NCBI GenBank assembly: GCA_034422835.1
Contig: DAOUJJ010000011.1
Span: 1 to 64,000, forward strand
Direction: 5' to 3'
Source of the DNA: VXMO01 sp034422835
GTDB lineage: Bacteria > Chloroflexota > Dehalococcoidia > UBA6926
DNA length: 64,000 bases
Shown here in pieces: positions 52,899-61,087 of this stretch (positions within the stretch are counted from its first letter, which is position 1; each line of letters begins with the position of its first letter). Position numbers and translations under genes: made by a program. The notes beneath the pieces were generated by a model. It saw only the letters and a program-made list of their open reading frames with translations. It was not told the DNA's origin and ran no database searches.

Positions 52899-53129
52899 AT
52901 GCCGATTTTCGAGTACGGATGCAAGACCTGCGGCAAAGACTTCGATAAGTTCGTTCGCGGGTACAACACCCCCGTCGGCGTGACCTGCCCCGTCTGCGAG
53001 AGTGAAGAGGTTGAGCGCAAGATGTCCGCCGTTGGAGTGACGGGCGTCTGGCAGAGCAACGCTCCCCAGTTTGAGATGCCCAAGCCCCAGCGAGTGCGGC
53101 CGGACGACCCGTTCCGCTGCATCGCCTGA
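52899..53129 (+). CDS. FmdB-family zinc-ribbon protein (copy 1)
   Basis: A 76-residue protein, MPIFEYGCKTCGKDFDKFVR with a second cysteine pair CPVC, then a short tail. The FmdB_C-type ribbon is a putative regulatory or metal-handling domain of unknown role. A related 81-residue gene follows after 47 bases. Confidence 0.88.
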   Translation: MPIFEYGCKTCGKDFDKFVRGYNTPVGVTCPVCESEEVERKMSAVGVTGVWQSNAPQFEMPKPQRVRPDDPFRCIA

Positions 53130-53176
53130 ACCGGTTCGCAACGGGATCATTTCCGACGATACGGCGAGCCTGAACA

Positions 53177-53422
53177 ATGCCCCTCTTCGAGTACGAGTGC
53201 CGCGCTTGTGACGGTCATTTCGAGAAACTGACGCGCAACATCAACGCGGAGCCGGGCGAGGTTGCATGCCCCGGCTGCGGCTCCACTGATACGTACAAGG
53301 TTATCTCGCTGTTTGGCATGACCAGCGGCAGTTCGGATTCCGGCTTTGGTTTCCCCGGCATGGCCGGCGTTGGGGGCGGTCAAGCCGGGCACGCCCATAC
53401 CCCCGGCGCCTGCTCCACTTGA
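53177..53422 (+). CDS. FmdB-family zinc-ribbon protein (copy 2)
   Basis: An 81-residue paralog: MPLFEYECRACDGHFEKL, CPGCG, then a Gly/Ser/His-rich tail (GFGFPGMAGVGGG and GHAHTPGACST) that could bind metal. The two copies differ enough to suggest an old duplication. Confidence 0.88.
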   Translation: MPLFEYECRACDGHFEKLTRNINAEPGEVACPGCGSTDTYKVISLFGMTSGSSDSGFGFPGMAGVGGGQAGHAHTPGACST

Positions 53423-53455
53423 CTCTAGTCGCCTAACGCCCCGTGCGGGCGTGTC

Positions 53456-54280
53456 CTAGTATTGCCCCGGTGTCCAGAGATGCGTGGATGTCGTGGGGCG
53501 GCGAGTCATCAACTCCAGGATTGCGGCGTGGGTATTCGGTCCCGCCGCGATAACCCCATCAATCAGCGTGTCCCGTCGATTGAACTGCATCGGGCGTCCA
53601 TCCGCGTCCGTCACCACGCCGCCCCCCGCCTCTACAAGCAGCGCGCCTGCGGCAACGTCCCACTCATTCTTCGGTTCAAGGCTGATAACGGCATCCGCCT
53701 TGCCCGCCGCGACGAGCGCCATCTTGTACGCGATGGAGCCGATCATCCGCACCTTGAACGGTTCGCCCCGAAAGCGATTCCACATACCCCACCGGACTTC
53801 GGTGCGCGAGGCAAGCACGGTGACGTTGGACGTCAATTCCTCGTGGTCGCTCACACGCGCAGTTTCGCCGTTTAGCGTGGTCGTGCCGCCGCGTTCTGCC
53901 AGGTAAGCCTCATTCGCCCACGGGTTCAGGATCCCCGCGGCAGTGATTTCACCGTCCACAGACAACCCGACCGACACGCACCACTCGGGACGCCCTTCGA
54001 GAAAGCCTCGTGTGCCGTCGATGGGATCAACCACCCACACACGTTCCATGTCGATGCGATGGCCGTCATCATGGGTCTCCTCAGACAGCCACCCCTCGCC
54101 CGGGCGAACGAGCGCCTTGTGCAGCTGTTCATCAAGAGCGTGGTCGGCCTCCGTTACCGGGCCGTCCGACCCCTTATGCTGTACGTACACGGAGGACGGC
54201 GAGAATGTGCTCGCAAGTTCGGCGGACTCTTCCAGCGCGGCGGCAATCCGGCCCAGGTCAGACTCCATGCCGCTGGTCAT
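53456..54280 (-). CDS. Inositol-monophosphatase-family phosphatase
   Basis: A 274-residue metal-dependent phosphatase. VTEADHALDEQL, WVVDPIDGTRGFLEG and EWDVAAGALLVEAGG are the three metal/substrate motifs. The family includes inositol monophosphatase, CysQ and fructose-bisphosphatase; GFLEGRPEW favours a CysQ- or histidinol-phosphatase-like enzyme. The start at 54280 (MTSGMESD) leaves 28 bases to the upstream gene on the same strand. Confidence 0.88.
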   Translation of the reverse strand: MTSGMESDLGRIAAALEESAELASTFSPSSVYVQHKGSDGPVTEADHALDEQLHKALVRPGEGWLSEETHDDGHRIDMERVWVVDPIDGTRGFLEGRPEWCVSVGLSVDGEITAAGILNPWANEAYLAERGGTTTLNGETARVSDHEELTSNVTVLASRTEVRWGMWNRFRGEPFKVRMIGSIAYKMALVAAGKADAVISLEPKNEWDVAAGALLVEAGGGVVTDADGRPMQFNRRDTLIDGVIAAGPNTHAAILELMTRRPTTSTHLWTPGQY

Positions 54281-54308
54281 GCCGTAGTACGCGCGATGGA
54301 AACGGGCA

Positions 54309-56618
54309 TCAGGACGCGAGCGCGCTGCGCTTGTTGTTGAGATAGTCGACGAGCACGTACTGCCCCAGCTTGTCAGGCTGCGTGAAGAACGCGCGCCCAC
54401 GATTGAGCCGCGTCATCTGCCGTACAAAGTTGACCAGGTAGTACGCCATCTCCAGCATGAAGACATTGATGGTGATGCCCTCCTGCGTGCAGCGTTTGAC
54501 CTCGCGCAGCGTCATGTCGATGGTGCGCTGGCTGGGCGGGTACGTGAAGTAGGGCGCGCCGCCCTCCAGGTGGGCCGTCGGCTCGCCGTCCGTGACCATG
54601 ATCACCTGCCGCGTGCTTGAGCGGTGCTTGTTGAGCAGCTGGCGTGAGATCATCAGCGCGTGCTGCATGTTGGTGCCGGGGGAATAGCCGCCCCACGTCG
54701 CCTTGACCAGTTCATCGCCCTTGAGCTCCCATGCATAGTCGGCAAATCCCACCACGTACAGGTTGTCACGCGGGAACTGCATCTTGATGAGCGTGTGCAG
54801 GGCCAACGCCATGCGTTTGGCGGCGTCAAAGCTGCCGCTGATTGCCATTGACCGGCTCTGGTCCAGCAGTATCACCGTGCTCGCCTGCGTCAGCGCCTCG
54901 TCGCGATAGACCTCGAAATCATCGGGGGTAATTGTAAGCGGGGTGCCGGGGCCGCTCCGCATGACGGCGTTCTTGACCGTCCGCGACATGTGGACGTCAA
55001 AGTGGTCCCCGAACTCATAGATCTTCGTGGACTCCTCGTCCTTCTCGCCGAAGAGGCCGTTCTTGCGCATTTCATGCGCGCCGATTCCGGCGCTCCGCAG
55101 CCTGTTAAATATATCCTTGAGTGCCTTTTCACCGATCTTGCGGATGCCGCGAGGAGTCAGTTCCAGCTTGTCGCCATTCTTGCGGATATAGCCCGCCTTT
55201 TCGAGTTGCTCCTGGAGTTGGCGCAGCCAATCGAGGTCACGCGCGGCGTCCTCACCGACGAGATCCTCCACCTGATCTCGGTCTATTTCGTCGATGTCGC
55301 CACGGCGCTCGGCGGCGCGCAGTTGCGCCTCAAGATCATCGATCTGCTGAAGCTGGTCCATCAGGCGCATGGCTTCCTGCAGCGACAGCGACTCATCACC
55401 GGCGAACGGATAATTCTGCCGCATCTCCTGCATGGGCATCAGGGATTCCATCAGCGATGAGAGTTCCGCCATTTCCTGCATCAGTTCAGGGTCGTTGAGC
55501 GCCGCCTCCATCGTTTCTTGAAGCTGTTGCCGCATGTCCTCCGGCAGGCTGTCCATCAACGACTGGAACTGTGACATCTGCTCCATCAGGCGATCCAGCA
55601 GTTCGTCGATGTCACGGGGCGGGTCGTCGCCGAACATGCTGCCCCACTTGTCCATGAATTCATCGAATTTGGGATCATTCCCCTGCGCATAGTCGCGCAA
55701 CATGTCGTTCAGGTCGCGCATCATCTGCCTGCTCGCTTCCATCTGCTCAGGCGTGATGTTCTGCATCTGCTGCATCATGTTCTGCATGTAGGACTGCGCG
55801 GCCTGTTGGCGGAGTGAATCCAGCAGCTCCTGGAATTTCTCTCGCGCCTCTTCGTCCATGAAGTCATAGTCGCTGAGTTCCTTGATGGCCCCGCCGGGAT
55901 CGTTGGGCAGCGCGTCCATGAAGTCCATCTTGCGCTGGGCCATATTCTCCAGCGCCTGCGCCGTCATGCGGTCCATGCCCTGCCCGCGCTGTGAGCGCTG
56001 CCCCGCGCCCTGCTGCTGATCGCCCTGCTGGCCGCCGGACTGTTGGCCGGACTGTTGGCCGGACTGCTGCCCCGAGTCTGAATCCGCGTCGGAGTTTTCG
56101 CGGTCCTGGCGAGAACCGAGTTCCCGCTCAAGCTGCTCCAGGAATCGTTGAAGCTCTTCCTCCGCCGCCTGTCGACCTGAGCCGGGCTGCATGTTATCCG
56201 AGTCCTGTTGAGGAGATTGACCGTCCTGTGATTCCGATGGCGCATTGCCGCCGCCCTGCTCGGCATCAGGCGCATCCCGCATCGCATCGTGCGCTTCCTG
56301 CATCCGCTGTTCGAGGGTGTCCCGTTCCAGGTCGCGGATCTCTTGCAGTTTCTCGCGGATTCCGTCAAGAACGGAGTTGAGGTCATAACGGTCGAGGTAG
56401 TTCTGACGCTGTTGGCGGAGACGCTCCGTCATCTGGCGAATGCCATCGATGTTCCGTCCGTCCTGCATGTCATAGCCGCGCATCATCATGCGGCGCAGGG
56501 CGCGGCGGATGTCTCCGTGGGTGGCGAGGTCGTCTGAGATGGCCTCCATCAAGTCTTCCGGCGCGGCGCCGAAAGGCTCCTGCGTGTTATCCCATCGGCC
56601 GTATCTGAAAATCGGCAT
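54309..56618 (-). CDS. VWA-domain protein with long Gln/Asp-rich region
   Basis: A 769-residue protein. Residues about 140-230 are Gln/Ser/Asp-rich, including three tandem QQSG units. A long helical acidic middle (about 230-490) is rich in Met and Gln. The C-terminal von Willebrand A domain has the metal site ILLDQSRSMAISGS and VMVTDGEPTAHLEGG. Such proteins often work with a MoxR-type AAA ATPase, but none is adjacent. The ATG at 56618 begins MPIFRYGRWDN. Function unknown. Confidence 0.82.
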   Translation of the reverse strand: MPIFRYGRWDNTQEPFGAAPEDLMEAISDDLATHGDIRRALRRMMMRGYDMQDGRNIDGIRQMTERLRQQRQNYLDRYDLNSVLDGIREKLQEIRDLERDTLEQRMQEAHDAMRDAPDAEQGGGNAPSESQDGQSPQQDSDNMQPGSGRQAAEEELQRFLEQLERELGSRQDRENSDADSDSGQQSGQQSGQQSGGQQGDQQQGAGQRSQRGQGMDRMTAQALENMAQRKMDFMDALPNDPGGAIKELSDYDFMDEEAREKFQELLDSLRQQAAQSYMQNMMQQMQNITPEQMEASRQMMRDLNDMLRDYAQGNDPKFDEFMDKWGSMFGDDPPRDIDELLDRLMEQMSQFQSLMDSLPEDMRQQLQETMEAALNDPELMQEMAELSSLMESLMPMQEMRQNYPFAGDESLSLQEAMRLMDQLQQIDDLEAQLRAAERRGDIDEIDRDQVEDLVGEDAARDLDWLRQLQEQLEKAGYIRKNGDKLELTPRGIRKIGEKALKDIFNRLRSAGIGAHEMRKNGLFGEKDEESTKIYEFGDHFDVHMSRTVKNAVMRSGPGTPLTITPDDFEVYRDEALTQASTVILLDQSRSMAISGSFDAAKRMALALHTLIKMQFPRDNLYVVGFADYAWELKGDELVKATWGGYSPGTNMQHALMISRQLLNKHRSSTRQVIMVTDGEPTAHLEGGAPYFTYPPSQRTIDMTLREVKRCTQEGITINVFMLEMAYYLVNFVRQMTRLNRGRAFFTQPDKLGQYVLVDYLNNKRSALAS

Positions 56619-56778
56619 CGGAGCTACCCTCGTGGAACGCATTCGGCAGTGGTGATGGCCAAGCCGCCGGCGTCCCCTGTTCCCCATCGCTTGGCTTTCG
56701 GCCAATCATACATTGACAGCTATCCCCCCGCCAAACCTCTACTCCCAAGCACCCCGTTCCCACTGAGCCTCAACCCCC

Positions 56779-56840
56779 GTTCGCACTGAGCTTGTCGAAG
56801 TGTGAACATCCGACGCGGTTCGACAGGCTCACCGCGAACG
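56779..56840. repeat. Palindromic CTTGTCGAA repeat, second head-to-head pair
   Basis: CGTTCGCACTGAGCTTGTCG is followed by its near inverse CGACAGGCTCACCGCGAACG. Same family as the repeat at 52776. Confidence 0.8.
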
Positions 56841-56888
56841 GGTAAACGCCCTACCCCACACGCCCATGATGCTGTACTATGGTCGATG

Positions 56889-57008
56889 TCCCGGTGACTC
56901 TGGCGAAGCGGACCCACCCGTTCCCATCCCGAACACGGAAGTGAAACGTTTCAGCGCCGACGATACTGGAGGGGCAGCCCTCTGTGGAAAATAGGTCGTT
57001 GCCGGGGC
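56889..57008 (+). rRNA. rrf: 5S ribosomal RNA
   Basis: CCGTTCCCATCCCGAACACG (loop B/C) and the following AGTGAAACGTTTCAGCGCCG are diagnostic. The 5' end TCCCGGTGAC pairs with GTTGCCGGGG at the 3' end to form helix I, followed by CTTTTTC as a terminator. About 120 bases long. No 16S or 23S gene is in the window, so this copy is unlinked. Ends may be off by a few bases. Confidence 0.92.
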
Positions 57009-57031
57009 TTTTTCTTTGCCCATAATTCTGT

Positions 57032-57859
57032 ATGACTAGCCAACCCGATAACCCACAAACAGCGGCAGGCGCGTTCCGCGCCGGTGACCTCGTTCTGCTC
57101 ACCGACCGCAAGCGGCGCAAGTACCTCGTCACGCTCAAAGAGGGCGGCGAGTTTCACTCCCACGCCGGCATCATCTCCCACAACGACATGATCGGCCGGC
57201 CCGAGGGGAGCGAGTTCAGAACGTCCCAGCGCGGCGGCGTCTACCTCGCCCTGCGCCCCACGCTCGCCGACTACATCCTCACGATGAAGCGCGGCGCAAC
57301 GCCAATCTACCCCAAGGACATCGGCCCGATTCTCACCCATGCGGATATCCGCCCCGGGGCAAGGGTGGTCGAGGCGGGCATCGGCTCAGGCGCGCTGACA
57401 ATCGCGCTGCTGCAAGCCGTCGGCGAATCCGGCCACGTCTATTCCTATGAAACCCGTGAGGACTTTGCCGCGCTGGCGCAGCGCAACGTCTCCGACTTTC
57501 TGCCCGATGATTCAGCCAACCGACTTACCGTCCACGTATCCGACATCTACGCGGACGGCATCAAGGAAGAAGACATCGACCGCGTCGTGCTGGATCTGCC
57601 GGAGCCATCGCGAGTCATTCCTCATGCGCGGGAGGCGATGCGGCCGGGCGGAATCTTCCTGGCCTTTGTGCCAACGACGTTGCAGTTACACCGACTGTGG
57701 CAAGACCTGGAGGCCGACCCGGTATTTGACCTGATCGAACAGTTTGAGATCGCCCTGCGCTCCTGGGACGCCGGCCCCAACACCCTCCGCCCCGCGCACC
57801 GCATGGTCGCCCACACCGGCTTCATCACAACGGCTCGAAGGTTGGCAGACCCTGCCTAG
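57032..57859 (+). CDS. trmI: tRNA (adenine-58-N1)-methyltransferase
   Basis: A 275-residue TrmI-type enzyme that methylates A58 in the T-loop of tRNA. An N-terminal small domain (GDLVLLTDRKRRKYLVTLKEG, here quoted without its last residue overlap) precedes the SAM-binding VVEAGIGSGALTIALLQAVG. VVLDLPEPSRVI is the catalytic-site motif. It starts 24 bases after the 5S gene. Its end overlaps the convergent aminotransferase by 4 bases. Confidence 0.9.
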   Translation: MTSQPDNPQTAAGAFRAGDLVLLTDRKRRKYLVTLKEGGEFHSHAGIISHNDMIGRPEGSEFRTSQRGGVYLALRPTLADYILTMKRGATPIYPKDIGPILTHADIRPGARVVEAGIGSGALTIALLQAVGESGHVYSYETREDFAALAQRNVSDFLPDDSANRLTVHVSDIYADGIKEEDIDRVVLDLPEPSRVIPHAREAMRPGGIFLAFVPTTLQLHRLWQDLEADPVFDLIEQFEIALRSWDAGPNTLRPAHRMVAHTGFITTARRLADPA

Positions 57860-59073
57860 AACAGCCGGCCCCGGCTCTCGTCCTGCAACCGCTCCACTGC
57901 GCGGCCAAGCCGTCGCAGTCCCTCGCCGATGTTATCGATGGACACTTCGCTGAACGCGAACCGCATGTACTGCGTGGGCGGCTCATCTTCAACGAAGAAA
58001 CGGGACCCGGGCGCGAAGGACACCCGCTCCTCGCGCGCCAGTTCCCACAGCCGCGGCACGTCCACATCCTTATGCGCCTCAAGCCAGAAGAAAAACCCTC
58101 CCGCGGGGGTGGTCCACTGCGCCATCGGCCCAAGATTTTCCTTGACGGCAAGGCTGAACGCAGTGCGTTTGCGCCGGTACACCTCGCGCACCCGATTGAG
58201 ATGCGGATCGAGTTGATCATTGGCGAGGAATCGCGCCAGCATCCGGGAGAGAGTCACGCTCGTCCCCATGTCCGTGCGGTTGGCCGCCGCGTGCTGAACG
58301 GCGGGAGGCGAACCCGTGAGCCAGCCGATTCGCAGCCCCGGGCCGATTACCTTGCTGAAGGTGCCCACCTGCACCGTCTGCTCCGGCGCGAGCGACAGCA
58401 ATGACGGCGCATCGATGCCGTCGATGCCTACCTCCGCATACGCCGCGTCCTCAACGATGAGGCAACCGGCATTCGCGGCAAGTTCGACAAGCCGCCTGCG
58501 CAGCATAGTCGGCATCTGAACGCCGGTTGGGTTTTGATAATCGGGCGTGAGATAGATCAGCTTGGGACGGTCGCCCGCCGCCCGCAAGCCTGAGAGAGTC
58601 TGTTCAAGCTCATCGATATCGAGTCCGTTCGCCCCGGACGAGACGGGCACGAGCCGCGCGCCGTGCGCCCGGAACGTCCACAGCGAGCCCGTGAACGTCG
58701 GATTCTCCGTAATCACAACGTCGCCGGGGTCGATGAACGTGGCACAGACACTGTCCAATGCTTGAGAGGCGCCCGTCGTGATGACAACGTGCTCCGGTGG
58801 AGTCTCGACTCCATGCAGCCTCGAAACCCGTTCCGCAATCTGTTCCCGCAAACTGATATCGCCCATCGACGAGCCATACTGGAGCGCGGCGATGCCCTCT
58901 TCTGCGATAACGGCTTGTGCCGCCTCATCGAGTTGTTCCAATGGCAAAGTCTCGGGGTCGGGAACACCCGCGCCAAACCCTATCGTTCCCTCCGGCATCG
59001 GCGTGACACTGCTCCACGGGTGCTGCAGGCCGCCCCGTCGCGACAGCAAACTGTTGAACGTTTCCGCATCCAC
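57856..59073 (-). CDS. PLP-dependent aminotransferase (fold type I)
   Basis: A 405-residue aminotransferase of the 2-aminoadipate/LysN and MocR-domain type. The PLP lysine is in TFSKVIGPGLRIGW; YLTPDYQNPTGVQMP and VEDAAYAEV are the other cofactor-site segments. There is no N-terminal GntR domain. Substrate unknown. It diverges from the tRNA gene. Confidence 0.9.
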   Translation of the reverse strand: MDAETFNSLLSRRGGLQHPWSSVTPMPEGTIGFGAGVPDPETLPLEQLDEAAQAVIAEEGIAALQYGSSMGDISLREQIAERVSRLHGVETPPEHVVITTGASQALDSVCATFIDPGDVVITENPTFTGSLWTFRAHGARLVPVSSGANGLDIDELEQTLSGLRAAGDRPKLIYLTPDYQNPTGVQMPTMLRRRLVELAANAGCLIVEDAAYAEVGIDGIDAPSLLSLAPEQTVQVGTFSKVIGPGLRIGWLTGSPPAVQHAAANRTDMGTSVTLSRMLARFLANDQLDPHLNRVREVYRRKRTAFSLAVKENLGPMAQWTTPAGGFFFWLEAHKDVDVPRLWELAREERVSFAPGSRFFVEDEPPTQYMRFAFSEVSIDNIGEGLRRLGRAVERLQDESRGRLF

Positions 59074-59156
59074 CGCTCTGAACCCCCAAGCGCCGCGTTC
59101 AATCGAATATCTAATCCATCATGTGCCCTGAGTTCGAGGCGGGCAACTGTCCCGCC

Positions 59157-59186
59157 TTGACATTCCCCTGCGGTGAGCGCATACAT
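59157..59186 (+). promoter_or_regulatory. Candidate promoter of the tRNA-Gly gene
   Basis: Perfect -35 TTGACA (59157-59162), 18-base spacer and ATACAT (59181-59186), 41 bases before the tRNA. ffh may share the transcript. Confidence 0.5.
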
Positions 59187-59227
59187 AGTCCTACGCCGCA
59201 TCATCCACGCGTGGCGCGGCAACGTGA

Positions 59228-59302
59228 GCGGGCGTAACTCAGTGGTAGAGTGTCTGCTTCCCAAGCAGAATGTCGTGGGTTCGATCCCCATCGCCCGCTC
59301 CA
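59228..59302 (+). tRNA. tRNA-Gly, anticodon CCC
   Basis: GCGGGCG pairs with CGCCCGC in the acceptor stem. The anticodon arm TCTGC-TTCCCAA-GCAGA places CCC at 34-36. The T-arm is GTGGG-TTCGATC-CCCAT with one mismatch, and the discriminator T is followed by an encoded CCA. All four arms are seen. Confidence 0.95.
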
Positions 59303-59332
59303 CCTCCACCCACCCGTTACACTTAAAGAACC

Positions 59333-60664
59333 ATGTTTGAAGCACTTACCGAACGACTCACCGGCGTTTTCAATCGACTTTCAGGCCGCGGCCGCATCAC
59401 CGAAGCGGACGTTGAAGAGGCGCTGCGCGAGGTCCGACGCGCCCTCCTTGAGGCCGACGTCAACCTCCGCGTGGTACGCGAACTCCAACAGAGCATCCGC
59501 GACCGCGCCGTCGGTGAGGAGGTCCTTCAGTCCGTCACGCCCGTCCAGCAGATCATCAAGATCGTGCAGGAGGAACTGACGGACGTTCTCGGCAAGGAGC
59601 ATCGGAATCTCGATGCGGGCGACAGCCGCCCCGCCACCATCCTCCTTGTTGGCCTGCAGGGCTCCGGCAAGACGACAACCGCCGCCAAGCTCGCCTCCAA
59701 CCTGGTGCAGCAGGGGCAGGCCGTCTCACTCGGCGCAGGCGACGTGCGCCGTCCCGCCGCCATCGAGCAACTGACCGCGCTCGGCAGCCAGATCAACGTG
59801 CCTGTCCACGCGGAGCCGGGCAATTCGAACGCCGTCGCCGTCGCCAAATCGTCCCTTGCCGCCGCCCGCGATGCGAACGCCCATTGGCACATCTTTGACA
59901 CCGGTGGACGGCTGCAGGTCGATGATGAGCTGATGAAAGAACTGGCGGACGTGCGCAAGGCGCTCAACCCCGCCGAGGTGCTGCTTGTTGTCGATGCCAT
60001 GACCGGCCAGGACGCCGTCAACGCCGCGGAGGAGTTCCATCGACAGGTGCCGCTGACAGGTCTTGTCCTCACCAAGATGGACGGCGACGCGCGCGGCGGT
60101 GCGGCTTTGTCCATCACGTCCGTCACCGGCTTGCCCGTCATGTTCATCGGCGTTGGCGAGCGCATGGACGCGCTGGAGCCGTTCTACCCGGACAGGCTGG
60201 CAGGCCGCATCCTCGGCATGGGCGATGTGGTCACTCTCGTCGAAAAGGCGCAGCAGACCATCGACGAGGAAAAGGCGCGGGAGATGGAGCGCAAGCTCCG
60301 CACCGCCAGCTTCGACCTCAACGATTTCCTGGAGCAGATGAACCAGCTGCGCAACATGGGCGGCATGGCGAACCTGGTGGATATGATCCCCGGTTTCAAC
60401 CAGATCAAGGGCAAGGTATCCGCCGACGCATTCGACGAGAAGCAAATCAAGCGCGTGGAGGCCATCGTGCTGTCCATGACGCAGGAGGAACGGCAGAGGC
60501 CGGAGATCATCGGCGGCAGCAGGAGGAAACGCATCGCGCGGGGCAGCGGCACACAGCCCGCGGACGTGAACCGTCTACTCAATCAGTTCGGCGAGATGCG
60601 CAAGATGATGAAGCAGCTATCGTCCGGCAAAAAGATTCGCGGTTTGCCGTTCAAGCTTGGCTAA
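59333..60664 (+). CDS. ffh: Signal recognition particle protein Ffh
   Basis: A 443-residue SRP54-family GTPase. The N domain is followed by the G domain with GLQGSGKTTTAAKLA, TKMDGDARGGAALS and GVGERMDALEPF, then the Met-rich M domain ending QFGEMRKMMKQL. The G3 motif reads DTGGRL instead of the usual DTAGR, a small oddity. It targets nascent membrane proteins to SecYEG. ATG at 59333 lies 30 bases after the tRNA. Confidence 0.95.
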   Translation: MFEALTERLTGVFNRLSGRGRITEADVEEALREVRRALLEADVNLRVVRELQQSIRDRAVGEEVLQSVTPVQQIIKIVQEELTDVLGKEHRNLDAGDSRPATILLVGLQGSGKTTTAAKLASNLVQQGQAVSLGAGDVRRPAAIEQLTALGSQINVPVHAEPGNSNAVAVAKSSLAAARDANAHWHIFDTGGRLQVDDELMKELADVRKALNPAEVLLVVDAMTGQDAVNAAEEFHRQVPLTGLVLTKMDGDARGGAALSITSVTGLPVMFIGVGERMDALEPFYPDRLAGRILGMGDVVTLVEKAQQTIDEEKAREMERKLRTASFDLNDFLEQMNQLRNMGGMANLVDMIPGFNQIKGKVSADAFDEKQIKRVEAIVLSMTQEERQRPEIIGGSRRKRIARGSGTQPADVNRLLNQFGEMRKMMKQLSSGKKIRGLPFKLG

Positions 60665-60671
60665 CCGCCCC

Positions 60672-60784
60672 CGTTCACCCTGAGCTTGCCGAAGGGCCCC
60701 GTCATCCCCCGACGCCTTCCCGTTCACTCTGAGCTTGTCGAAGGGCCGCCACCAACCGGTTCACCCTGAGTTTGTCGAAGGGCC
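60672..60784 (+). repeat. Three direct CTTGTCGAAGGGCC repeats after ffh
   Basis: Near-identical 26-27-base copies lie at 60672-60698, 60721-60747 and 60759-60784 (TTCACCCTGAGCTTGTCGAA core, one or two changes each). All have the same orientation. The last is inside the 3' end of the gene on the other strand. Confidence 0.85.
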
Positions 60785-61087
60785 CCCGTCATTCCCGCGT
60801 AGACCTTCCCGCAGCCGCGCAACGAGCGGCTTCAGCGACTCCAGCAGCGCGTTGGCCTCTTCCGGTGGAATCTCAAACGGCTTACGATTCGTCTCCGGAA
60901 AGACCATCCAGAAATAGAACCCTTCCCACGCGCGATCTGCCGCCATATCGTTGCGCGCCCGCATGATCGTCTCCAGGTATTTGCCGTGAAACCGCTGCCG
61001 GACATGCTCGCGCAGCCCTTCGTCCCCCGTCAAAGAGGGCGAGGTCTCAAACACAGCAAGCCAATCTTCCGCAGTTGGGATGGTCAT
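60761..61087 (-). CDS. Hypothetical protein, partner of the PD-(D/E)XK gene
   Basis: A 108-residue protein of no family I know. It is helical: LREHVRQRFHGKYLETIMRA, then DRAWEGFYFWMVFPETNR and LLESLKPLVARLREGL. The final residues GGPSTNSG are encoded by the intergenic repeat read in reverse, so the natural end was probably near LRGNDG. Its ATG overlaps the stop of the nuclease-like gene by 4 bases (ATGA), so it is co-translated with it. Immunity or accessory role is conceivable but unsupported. Confidence 0.65.
   Translation of the reverse strand: MTIPTAEDWLAVFETSPSLTGDEGLREHVRQRFHGKYLETIMRARNDMAADRAWEGFYFWMVFPETNRKPFEIPPEEANALLESLKPLVARLREGLRGNDGGPSTNSG

Noticed and set aside
60672..60784. 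Series of short repeats considered as a CRISPR array
   Set aside because: Only three diverged copies, uneven spacers, no cas genes, and the same unit occurs elsewhere as hairpins.
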